NCBI GenBank assembly: GCA_025463965.1
Contig: JAODBN010000284.1
Span: 1 to 10,427 of the forward strand
DNA: 10,427 nucleotides
Source: Acidimicrobiaceae bacterium
Lineage (GTDB): Bacteria > Actinomycetota > Acidimicrobiia > Acidimicrobiales > Bog-793
Reading direction: 5' to 3'
The notes beneath the pieces were generated by a model. That model worked only from the letters and a program-made list of their open reading frames with translations. It made no database searches and was not told the DNA's origin. Position numbers and translations under genes: made by a program. This document shows positions 1-6,786 of the stretch, in pieces. Position 1 is the stretch's first letter. The number at the start of each line of letters is the position of its first letter.

Positions 1-1
1 G

Positions 2-1273
2 CTAAGGGCGGCGTGCGACGACGGCGTAGTCGGCGGGTCCGAAAAGATGGAAGTTCACGGCGTCAACGAGCGGGGTGAGCGCCTCCGACCAGGGCTCTTC
101 TGGCTTAGGACGGGGAAGGCCCAACGCCTGCTCAGGACGCAGGAATCGCCGAACCTGCACGCGGTCGAAGCCCCGCGACCCGATGAGAAACTCGAGCAAC
201 GCCGGAGGTATCGGCCGGACCCGGGTGGGATCAAGCAGGAACGAAGAACTCGCTACCACGAGATTCTCGGGGTTCGGGCTTTCCAGAACGAGGAGGCCCC
301 CAGGGGCGAGGACGCGAGCGGACTGGTCGAGGAGCTCCACGAGCTCGTCGATGGGCAAGTGCTCGACGAGCTGGATCCCCGTAATTGCGCCGACCGAGCG
401 GTCGGCGAGCGTGGCCAGGTGAGAGCGCGCCTCCTCCTGGCGAACGTCCAGCCCGAGGCCGACGCAACGGGCGACTGCCGCCTCGCTCACGTCGACCCCG
501 TAGGCGCCGGCGCCGGCCTCCTGAAGCAGCGAGAGCAGCTCGCCGCGCCCGCAGCCGAGGTCGACGACAGGCAGGTTGCGGGCCGCCTCAACGAGCTCCG
601 CCACGTAGGAGCGGACCCGCTCCTCGACAACGGGCACCGGACCACGGAACGCTTCTTCGAGAACCGGATAAATCCCGTTCACCCCGCTCGGCAGCCGCGC
701 GAGCCGCTCAGACGGAGGGGCCTCGGGGAAGCTACGGCGCGCTTCCGAGAGGTAGAGGTCCAGCTGCGAAAGCCGCAGCCAGACGTCCGACAGGGCGCGC
801 TGGGCACCGGACCGCTGGTTCTCGGCAGTGCCCTCGAGGTCAGCGAGGCGCTGGCTGAGTTCGGTGATCGAAGTCCTGATTGGGCCGATGCCCTCGTAGT
901 ACCGCGCAAACGCTTGGCGCTGGCCGAGGTCGACCTTGTCATGAACGAGGTCGACCGCGCGCTGCAGGTCGAGGAAGGCCGGCTCCAGGTGCTTGAGGAG
1001 GAACTCGTGCCGGTCCAACGGCTCCTCATGGCGGACGAGCGTCGCCGTGTGATGCTCGATATCGCCTCTCGCGCGAGCGAGCTGGAATTCAACGGCGTCG
1101 AGCCGCTGTGCGAGGGATTCGGTCTCCGCGAGCAGCGCACGATTGACCACGACCTGGTGCCGGAGGAAAGGCCAAAGCATCTTTCCCAGCAGGCGGCGAA
1201 ACGGGTTGCCGTCGCCGAGACCGATGGACGAGTGCGAATTGGCCTCGCTCCACTGCTCGGTCGCTCCAGTCAT
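2..1273 (-). CDS. Coiled-coil class I SAM-dependent methyltransferase, probably for a surface polysaccharide
   Basis: This 423-residue protein probably transfers a methyl group from S-adenosylmethionine to a cell-surface glycan. Residues about 45-180 are charged and heptad-like (predicted coiled coil), after a short basic, hydrophobic N-terminal patch (25-48). The Rossmann methyltransferase domain follows: motif I DLGCGRGE (238-245), the acidic ribose-binding segment GVDVS (259-263), VEHLP (303-307) and a PGG turn leading into LESPNPEN (324-337). FLLDPTRVRPIPP (345-357) matches the DPTHxRP signature of O-antigen and glycan methyltransferases, with Arg in place of His. The ATG start has GGGAG five bases upstream. 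It lies 23 nt after the coiled-coil gene and downstream of a glycosyltransferase, so an operon role in polysaccharide modification or capping is inferred. No kinase domain is present, unlike WbdD. The fold is certain; the substrate is not. Confidence 0.87.
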   Translation of the reverse strand: MTGATEQWSEANSHSSIGLGDGNPFRRLLGKMLWPFLRHQVVVNRALLAETESLAQRLDAVEFQLARARGDIEHHTATLVRHEEPLDRHEFLLKHLEPAFLDLQRAVDLVHDKVDLGQRQAFARYYEGIGPIRTSITELSQRLADLEGTAENQRSGAQRALSDVWLRLSQLDLYLSEARRSFPEAPPSERLARLPSGVNGIYPVLEEAFRGPVPVVEERVRSYVAELVEAARNLPVVDLGCGRGELLSLLQEAGAGAYGVDVSEAAVARCVGLGLDVRQEEARSHLATLADRSVGAITGIQLVEHLPIDELVELLDQSARVLAPGGLLVLESPNPENLVVASSSFLLDPTRVRPIPPALLEFLIGSRGFDRVQVRRFLRPEQALGLPRPKPEEPWSEALTPLVDAVNFHLFGPADYAVVARRP

Positions 1274-1296
1274 CCCTGCTCCCGGTGGCGCCGGGC

Positions 1297-1788
1297 TCAG
1301 TGAGTCCGGGCCAGTCGTGCTGCCCAGCGGAGCAGCGAGTAAAGAGGTCCGCTGCGGCGCAGCACCCTCACCAGGATAACGCTGACTCGGTAGCTCGGCT
1401 GGGATTGAATCTCACCCAAGTGATCTTGGAGCCGGCGGATCTCGCTCTCGGCCCGCTCAAGGTCACCAAAGAGCTCCGCTGCCCGATCACGGACCTGGCC
1501 GAGCTCCACAGTGCCCAAGTGCCGCTCGAGCTCCAGATAAGCGATGTAGCGCTCCTTCAGCCCGAGGTCGCGCTCCATCGCGGACAGCTCCGTATCGCGC
1601 AGTTCGGCAGTCTCCTGGAGCTCTCGGACGCGCAGGTCAACTGCAGCGAGACGATCGAGAAGCTCTTCGACCGCAGGGATCGCCTCGAGTGTCTCGAGTG
1701 TCTCGGTCGGGTTCGCAACCTCTTCCACCGCGCCGCCGTGGAGGACCAGATGAGGGCGAGGCCGACCAGACGAGTTCACGTCCGTCAC
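1297..1788 (-). CDS. Small coiled-coil protein with a basic hydrophobic C-terminal tail
   Basis: No enzymatic domain is recognisable in this 163-residue protein. Residues about 38-128 are rich in Glu, Arg and Leu with heptad spacing and no helix breakers, so a long coiled coil is predicted. Residues 132-160 begin with SYR and continue as a hydrophobic stretch dotted with Arg. Such a tail is often seen beside coiled coils in polysaccharide glycosyltransferases and may lie on the membrane surface (inference). The GTG at 1788 is the furthest upstream start, because an in-frame TAG lies just before it; GGGTGGAG lies about 13 nt upstream, which is a long spacing. It sits 68 nt after the glycosyltransferase stop and 23 nt before the methyltransferase start, whose own N-terminus is also a coiled coil. 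The two may form a hetero-oligomer or scaffold. Function is unknown. Confidence 0.75.
   Translation of the reverse strand: MTDVNSSGRPRPHLVLHGGAVEEVANPTETLETLEAIPAVEELLDRLAAVDLRVRELQETAELRDTELSAMERDLGLKERYIAYLELERHLGTVELGQVRDRAAELFGDLERAESEIRRLQDHLGEIQSQPSYRVSVILVRVLRRSGPLYSLLRWAARLARTH
1684..1701. repeat. Tandem 9-bp duplication inside the coiled-coil gene
   Basis: Two exact head-to-tail copies of CTCGAGTGT lie here, and a partial third copy (CTCGG) follows. On the minus strand they encode Glu-Thr-Leu twice in a row (residues about 29-34), just ahead of the predicted coiled coil. Copy-number change would be in frame and would only alter linker length. Confidence 0.8.
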
Positions 1789-1856
1789 GGTCGAAAGGCT
1801 ACTCCACCCCCGTTGGCGAGATTTGGCAACAAGATGTGGAAGTTGTTATGCGCTGA

Positions 1857-3851
1857 TTAGGTCAGCGCAGGGTCCATTACCCGGACCGGCACCGCCAGTC
1901 GCGAAGCGAGCTCAACCCAGGTCGAGCGGCGCTCACGATCCTCCCAGCGTCGATACTGCTCGAGGATCGTCCGACGCTGGCGCTCCCACGCCGTGGGATC
2001 GCTGAGCCAGAGTGCGACCCATTCGGCGAACTCGGTCGGGTCGTCCGTCGCGGGGAGCACCGCCGGGTCGTCGATGGGAAGCCCCTCGGCCCCGACGATC
2101 GTCGCCACGCTGGGCACCGCGTACTGCAATGCCTCAATCGTCTTGATTTTCACTCCGGATCCGTAGCGAAGTGGCACAACGATGACCCGGACGTTGGCGT
2201 AGAAGGCGGCAAGGTCGTCGACCTCGCCGACGAACTCGACGGCATCGCCGGCGAGCCTGCGAACGTTCTCCGGCGGCGCGGCGCCGGTGACGTAGAGCTG
2301 GGTGCCGGGCACCCGAGCGCGCACCTTTGGCAGCACGTGGCGTGCGAACCACAGCAGTCCGTCCGCGTTCGGCGAGTTGGGCCCGGCGAACCATCCGGCC
2401 ACGAACCCGAGGCCGGTCCGGGCGGAGAACCCGGAGGCGGTGGGATGCGGGTCGGACAGCATCGGAGCATTCACCTCGACTCGGCCAGGGGCTTGCTCCT
2501 CGAAGAAGCTCGCCTCGTCCCGGGAGATGCACACGATGTGGTCGGCGTCCCGGGCGATCGCCTCCTCGCTGACTCGCATTTCGGCGGCCTCCCCCTCGAG
2601 CCGCACCCGCTCGAGCGGATCGAGGGCGAGCGGGGCCTGGCGTTCAATCCGCCGGAAGTAGAGGGCCTCGGCGTCGTAGACCAGGGGCACCCCGGGCAAC
2701 GCGGCCCGCAGGCGCGAAACGAAGCGCTCGTAGTTGTGCGGGCGCGACAGGATGACGAGGGAGTAGCTGAGGCCGGCGATCGCCAAGTGCTTCTCGAGGG
2801 GCTCGTCGATCACCTCGATCCCCAGTCGTGCCAACGCATCGTTCTGCTCTGCGCCCTCCTCGAGCGAGGGCAACAGGGCGACGTGGTACTGGCCCGTGGC
2901 CGACAGCTCCACCATCACATCGGCCATCCGGGCGAAGCCCGATCCGATCGACGGGTCCGGCACCCGGTCGTCAACGACGAGGATGCGACGTGGACAGCCC
3001 AGCCGACGCCACACCGCTCGCTCCACTGCCGGTTCGTGGGCGGCGACGCGCGGCTCGCGGTCCACCAGGGTGTCCTTCCACTTGGCGAGGAACAGCTCGT
3101 GGTTCCGGTCCAGCAGGAACTGGCGGAACATCGGGTTGGTGCTCGCCGACTCACGGTGGTGCACGAGCGATCGCGGTTGGAACCAGACCGGGAAGCCAAG
3201 CTGCGCGAGGCGTAGACACAGGTCGGCCTCCTCGAAGTAGGCCGGGTAGAAGGACTCATCGAGCCCTCCCAGGCGATCCCAGAGCCCTCGCCGCACCAAC
3301 AGCGAGCACCCCGAGCAGTAGTCGACCTGACGCTCGTAGTCGAAGCGCTTGGTCGTGCCTGGCAGCCCGCGCCCCACCGTGAAGGTCCACCCGTCCGACC
3401 AGATGATCGAACCAGCCTCCTGGATGGTCCCGTCCGGGAGCAGCACCTTCGAGCCGACCGCGCCCGCCTCTGGCCGGCGCTCGAGGAGGTCGACGAGCTG
3501 CTCGAGCCAGGCCTGCTCCACCACGGCGTCGTCGTTCAAGAGCGCGAGAAGCTCCCCCCGCGCCCGGTGGGCCGCGAGATTGACAGCCCCGCCGAACCCG
3601 ACGTTCGTCCGGGTGCGGAGCACGGTGGCTCCGACTACCTGCTCGCTCACGATCGCCTCGAGCGTCGGCGCCGGCTCGTTGAGCACGAGGATCACCTCGT
3701 AGGGGATCGACTTCACGCTCTCCTGGACCGCTCGCAGGCACGCCAGGACGTGAGGGGCCCGCCGCCAAGCGACCACCAGCACCGACACCAGTGGCGACTC
3801 GACCGCGTCGAACACCACCTGATCTGGCGCATCGGCAGGCGAGGGACGCAC
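1857..3851 (-). CDS. Two-domain glycosyltransferase (GT2 plus GT4-like fusion)
   Basis: With the chosen start this is a 664-residue protein carrying two glycosyltransferases. The N-terminal GT-A/GT2 domain (about 20-260) shows VSVLVVAWRR (22-31), the rhamnosyltransferase-like NVGFGGAVN (83-91), the metal-binding acidic motif NDD (106-108) and the acceptor-side FEEADL (206-211) followed by LVHH (229-232). The C-terminal GT-B/GT4-like domain starts near RILVVDD (289-295) and includes RYGSGVKIKTIEAL (562-575) and a downstream EGL, the usual nucleotide-sugar-binding end. No membrane span is evident, so it is likely cytosolic or peripheral. Such fusions add two sugars, or one sugar alternately, to a lipid-linked polysaccharide (family knowledge). 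Start choice: GTG at 3851 has GGAGG six bases upstream. Reading from the furthest upstream in-frame ATG (4004) would overlap the preceding gene and add a low-complexity, Ser/Arg-rich segment unlike a GT. GTG at 3887 is a second option. Confidence 0.9.
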   Translation of the reverse strand: MRPSPADAPDQVVFDAVESPLVSVLVVAWRRAPHVLACLRAVQESVKSIPYEVILVLNEPAPTLEAIVSEQVVGATVLRTRTNVGFGGAVNLAAHRARGELLALLNDDAVVEQAWLEQLVDLLERRPEAGAVGSKVLLPDGTIQEAGSIIWSDGWTFTVGRGLPGTTKRFDYERQVDYCSGCSLLVRRGLWDRLGGLDESFYPAYFEEADLCLRLAQLGFPVWFQPRSLVHHRESASTNPMFRQFLLDRNHELFLAKWKDTLVDREPRVAAHEPAVERAVWRRLGCPRRILVVDDRVPDPSIGSGFARMADVMVELSATGQYHVALLPSLEEGAEQNDALARLGIEVIDEPLEKHLAIAGLSYSLVILSRPHNYERFVSRLRAALPGVPLVYDAEALYFRRIERQAPLALDPLERVRLEGEAAEMRVSEEAIARDADHIVCISRDEASFFEEQAPGRVEVNAPMLSDPHPTASGFSARTGLGFVAGWFAGPNSPNADGLLWFARHVLPKVRARVPGTQLYVTGAAPPENVRRLAGDAVEFVGEVDDLAAFYANVRVIVVPLRYGSGVKIKTIEALQYAVPSVATIVGAEGLPIDDPAVLPATDDPTEFAEWVALWLSDPTAWERQRRTILEQYRRWEDRERRSTWVELASRLAVPVRVMDPALT

Positions 3852-3857
3852 GGATGA

Positions 3858-3862
3858 CCTCC
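3858..3862 (-). promoter_or_regulatory. Shine-Dalgarno site that fixes the glycosyltransferase start
   Basis: GGAGG on the minus strand lies six bases before the GTG at 3851. It is the best ribosome site in the region and supports a start downstream of the DUF885 stop, without overlap. Confidence 0.7.
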
Positions 3863-3897
3863 GAGCGGCCGCCTCAGGGTCCGTCACGACCTTGCCG

Positions 3898-5142
3898 TCA
3901 CGCCGGCACCAGGTCGTCCGGGACGAACTGCTCGGTGATGAGCCGCGCGAATCGGTCAGGGCTTCCACCCACGAAGGCCCGGCATCGCGGCAGGCCCTCG
4001 ACATAGCAGGAGATATAGGAGCGCCAAGTGGGGTCCATCAGGAACGAGACGGTCTTGGCGGCCCGCTCACGTGGCAACAGCCCAAAGCGCGCCACCTCGT
4101 CGATCACCGTCTCGGGATCTGCCCCGTCTTCGTGGAGGCGGAACGCTGCGTTCGCCCGCACCCCGGCCAGTGCCTCGGACGCCTCTGCCACAACAGCGAC
4201 CGTGTCCGGGTCGTAGGCGATGCCGAGGGGGCGAAGGTGCTCGGCCACCATCGCCTCCGGACGGCGCCCCACCACGACCTCAAGACCGAGGTCCGCGAGG
4301 CCCTCGGCGATCAAGCACTGGGGGGTGCCGACGAGGAAGATCGACTCCTCCCACCACCGCCGAGAGCGGACGAGGCCGACCTCCTTGCGGGTGTGCTCGG
4401 TGTGATGCCCCGGATAGGCCTCATGCGCCACGAGATGGGCGAGCGAGGTGGAGAGCACCGGCAGGTCGACGTTGATCGCTACCCGCGACGCCAATCCACC
4501 GAGGTAGTAGTTGAAGCCCGACCAGGGCTGGCCCGTGACGAGCTCGAAATCGACATGCTCGCCCTCGGGAAGCCCGAACAGTCGCGAGGTGCGCTCACGT
4601 AGATCCTCGGCCAGCGAGGCGATCGCGGAAGTCAGCTTCTCCGGGGGCACCGCCTGAGCCTCCCGCCAAGCGATCAGGCGCTCGGCGATCGGATCGTTGC
4701 CCGGCACGACCTGCTCGAGGTTGCGCCGTGCCGAGGCGAAGCGCTCCTCGGGAACGCGCTGGGGCCGGACGCCATAGCAAGCCTCTACCTCCTCGGCATA
4801 GCCGAGGTGCTCTCCAGCGAGGATCCGACCGCTCGTCAGCAGGCCGAGCACCTGGGCCCGCAGGAATCGCCGGCGGGCAGCCGCCTCGACAGAGCTGCCT
4901 TCGCTGGCGAGATCGCCGGATTCGGGATCTCCCAGCGGCTCGCCAGCGTCGAGCGAGGCCAGCAGGCTGCGAGCATCGGCGACGAGCCGGTCGGGGGCAA
5001 GCGGCGCCTCGGCCCCGGCGCGCTCGACCAGGCGAGCAGGCCCGTAGTAGGCGTCCACGAACCCGTCGATATGGCGACCGAGCGCGAGCCCGAGGGACAG
5101 GTAGCGCTCGACCAGGCCCGACGCCGTTGTCACGCTGGCCAC
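3898..5142 (-). CDS. Compact DUF885-family protein with HEAYPGHH metallopeptidase-like motif
   Basis: This 414-residue protein carries HEAYPGHH at 240-247 and EGLADL at 280-285. This matches the DUF885 family, whose HExxxGHH and following EGxA segment resemble a zinc-peptidase active site; His240, His246 or His247 and Glu280 are candidate ligands (inferred). DUF885 proteins are usually well over 500 residues and many carry a signal peptide. This one is short, has no signal peptide or membrane span, and should be cytoplasmic. The N-terminal part (1-190) is helical with few conserved features. The GTG start at 5142 follows AGAGG with close spacing and lies 7 nt after the stop of the hydrolase gene, which suggests translational coupling. 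A second GTG three codons downstream is possible. Peptidase activity is not demonstrated for most relatives, so substrate and role are unknown. Confidence 0.85.
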   Translation of the reverse strand: MASVTTASGLVERYLSLGLALGRHIDGFVDAYYGPARLVERAGAEAPLAPDRLVADARSLLASLDAGEPLGDPESGDLASEGSSVEAAARRRFLRAQVLGLLTSGRILAGEHLGYAEEVEACYGVRPQRVPEERFASARRNLEQVVPGNDPIAERLIAWREAQAVPPEKLTSAIASLAEDLRERTSRLFGLPEGEHVDFELVTGQPWSGFNYYLGGLASRVAINVDLPVLSTSLAHLVAHEAYPGHHTEHTRKEVGLVRSRRWWEESIFLVGTPQCLIAEGLADLGLEVVVGRRPEAMVAEHLRPLGIAYDPDTVAVVAEASEALAGVRANAAFRLHEDGADPETVIDEVARFGLLPRERAAKTVSFLMDPTWRSYISCYVEGLPRCRAFVGGSPDRFARLITEQFVPDDLVPA

Positions 5143-5149
5143 CGGCCTC

Positions 5150-5833
5150 TTAGGCGAGGGTCCGGCGGACGAACTGGAGCGTTCGACCCCAGGCCAGCTC
5201 GGCCGCCTCGGGGTCGTACACCTCCGGCCGCTCGTCGTTGAAAAAGGCGTGTTGGGTCCCGGGATAAGTGAACGTGGTCACGTCGTCGTTGCCCGCCTCG
5301 GAGAGGCGTCGGCTGAGCTCTGCCACCCATTCGGGGCCCGCCGACTCGTCGAGCTCGGCGAAGTGCCCGAGCACCGGAGCGCTCAGGCGGGACCAGTCGA
5401 GGGACACGTCCTCCCAATGCAGGGAGCCATAGAAGAGCACCACGGCTCCCACCGCGTCGTCGCGTTCGGCACCCAGCACGAGGGCGAGGCCCCCTCCCAT
5501 GCAGAAGCCGACGACACCGACGCATTCACTCGAAGAACGAGCCATCAGCTCCTCGACCGCACCGGACAGGTCCTTCGCCGCCTGCCCGACCTGGAGTCCC
5601 ATGGCGAGCTTCGCCGCCTCGTCCGGCTCCGTGGTCGTCCGGCCGTGGTACAGGTCAGGCGCCAGCGCCACGAAGCCTTCGTCGGCGAAGCGTTCGCAGA
5701 CGTCCTCGATATGGGGGACGAGGCCCCACCACTCCTGGATCACGATGATCCCGGGCCCGTTGCCGGACTCGGGGAGCGCGAGATAGCCGCGATCGCTGCC
5801 GCCATTGCTCGAGAACTCGATCATCTCGCCCAT
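5150..5833 (-). CDS. Dienelactone hydrolase family alpha/beta hydrolase
   Basis: This 227-residue protein has the usual length of the dienelactone hydrolase family. The nucleophile elbow is GFCMGG with Cys111, and His195 lies in GTQHAF. Asp162 in AELDES completes a Cys-Asp-His triad. QEWWGL (33-38) contains Glu34, matching the conserved Glu that contacts the nucleophile in classical enzymes. The family opens lactone or ester bonds. No chlorocatechol or other aromatic-ring genes are nearby, so a broad carboxyesterase role is as likely as true dienelactone hydrolysis. The protein is cytoplasmic, with no signal peptide. Start ATG at 5833 is chosen because residues upstream in the same frame are Arg/Ala-rich and lie antisense to the preceding gene; a second ATG lies three codons downstream. 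No ribosome site precedes it, but a -10-like box sits six bases upstream, so the message may be leaderless. Confidence 0.92.
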   Translation of the reverse strand: MGEMIEFSSNGGSDRGYLALPESGNGPGIIVIQEWWGLVPHIEDVCERFADEGFVALAPDLYHGRTTTEPDEAAKLAMGLQVGQAAKDLSGAVEELMARSSSECVGVVGFCMGGGLALVLGAERDDAVGAVVLFYGSLHWEDVSLDWSRLSAPVLGHFAELDESAGPEWVAELSRRLSEAGNDDVTTFTYPGTQHAFFNDERPEVYDPEAAELAWGRTLQFVRRTLA

Positions 5834-5839
5834 GGGGGG

Positions 5840-5845
5840 AGGGTA
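5840..5845 (-). promoter_or_regulatory. Candidate -10 box for a leaderless hydrolase transcript
   Basis: TACCCT on the minus strand is followed by six C residues and then the ATG at 5833, the spacing expected when transcription starts at the start codon. No Shine-Dalgarno sequence is present and the -35 region (near TTCCAC) is poor. It lies in the 68-nt gap after the eIF-2B-like gene, so it could add an internal start within the operon. Confidence 0.3.
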
Positions 5846-5901
5846 GTCAGTTGGAGTCGGCAGTGGAAAAAGGATCCCATCGACCGCGTTCGGAGCGAGG
5901 G

Positions 5902-6786
5902 TCAGACGGCCGGTCGGTACAGCAGCTCCGGCGGGACCGGGCAGTCCGTCGCCCGCAGCCCGACGGTCGCGACCGCTGGGCCGCTCGGTCCGACGATGAC
6001 GTCGAGCACCCCGGCCGGGAGCAGCTGCTCGGGTACGGCTCGCTCGGCCAGCGCAGAGAAGAGCGGGGCGGCAAGCACGCGCCCGACCCCGGCGACGACC
6101 CACACCGGAAGACCATGAGCCCGCGCTCGGGAGACGAGCTCGACCACAAGCGGGTCGAGAACGAGGCCGTCCGGTCCCGCTGCGAGCGGCTCCACCAGGG
6201 CGAGCGTCGTACCGTCCAAGACCTCGTCGAGCTCCTCGGGCTCGAAGCCGAGCGCCGCGGCACCTCCCGCTGCACCCCGACCCAGCAGGCGGAAGAACCC
6301 GCGAAGCTCGCGATGGCTGCCCACCACCTTGGCGGTGCAGTCCGGACGCTCGGCAAGCGCCGACGCCACGACGTCCGAGGGGAGCATCGCCACGACGGCA
6401 CCCGCGGGCAGGGCACCCGCCAGCTCGTCTCCCGTCGCGTCATCCTCGAGCTCGGCCAGACAGCTCGCCGCGGCGGCCCGGGGATCGCCTGCGGCCAACA
6501 CGTGAGCGCACACCCACCACAGCGGTGCGACGAGCGGATGGAACTCGAGCAGCCGCCGGGACGCCGGTACGAGCGCCCTCGGCTCGCGCCCCAATGCACC
6601 GAGGGCCTCGGCGGCTTCAGCAGCCAGCAACGTCGCGTCCGCATCGCCGGCTCTCGCCACATAGCGGAGGCGCTCGATCGGGTGCACAAACCGCAGGGTA
6701 CCGGGACGCTGGGCCTCTAGCGCCTCACCGTCCACTTGGTGAGCGTCGCGGTCGGCTGCGGCCGCTTCCCTATTTGACGACGCCAC
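5902..6786 (-). CDS. eIF-2B/MtnA-like Rossmann-fold protein of unknown function
   Basis: This 294-residue protein has an N-terminal helical half (about 35-105, opening HPIERLRYVARAG) and a C-terminal alpha/beta half. LVEPLAAGPDGLVLDPLVVE (197-216), then a helix and LPVWVVAGVGRVL (226-238), resemble the eIF-2B alpha/beta/delta, MtnA and ribose-1,5-bisphosphate isomerase fold, where an Asp/Glu-Gly segment precedes a strand reading PVYVVA. The MtnA catalytic Cys and Asp signatures are not recognisable, so isomerase activity is doubtful. The GTG at 6786 overlaps the fumarase stop by 17 nt, suggesting coupling, but no good ribosome site decides the start. GTG at 6687, giving a protein that opens at HPIERLRY, is a realistic alternative. 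Assignment rests on motif resemblance by eye; a sugar-phosphate or nucleotide-binding role is only a guess. Confidence 0.72.
   Translation of the reverse strand: MASSNREAAAADRDAHQVDGEALEAQRPGTLRFVHPIERLRYVARAGDADATLLAAEAAEALGALGREPRALVPASRRLLEFHPLVAPLWWVCAHVLAAGDPRAAAASCLAELEDDATGDELAGALPAGAVVAMLPSDVVASALAERPDCTAKVVGSHRELRGFFRLLGRGAAGGAAALGFEPEELDEVLDGTTLALVEPLAAGPDGLVLDPLVVELVSRARAHGLPVWVVAGVGRVLAAPLFSALAERAVPEQLLPAGVLDVIVGPSGPAVATVGLRATDCPVPPELLYRPAV

Noticed and set aside
47..1303. Long plus-strand open frame of about 418 codons
   Set aside because: It lies wholly antisense to the methyltransferase, whose motifs are unmistakable. The translation is Arg/Glu-rich with no domain; long antisense frames are expected at this GC content.
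2337..3215. Plus-strand open frame of about 292 codons inside the glycosyltransferase
   Set aside because: It is antisense to conserved GT2 and GT4 motifs, and its composition (His, Arg, Gly, Gln rich) is a mirror of the real gene.
3852..4004. N-terminal extension of the glycosyltransferase to an ATG at 4004
   Set aside because: It would overlap the DUF885 gene by about 100 nt, encodes a low-complexity segment, and is beaten by the GGAGG-supported GTG at 3851.
5834..6103. N-terminal extension of the dienelactone hydrolase by 90 residues
   Set aside because: The residues are Arg/Ala/Gly-rich, unlike the family, and overlap the end of the eIF-2B-like gene in another frame. The natural family start is at 5833.
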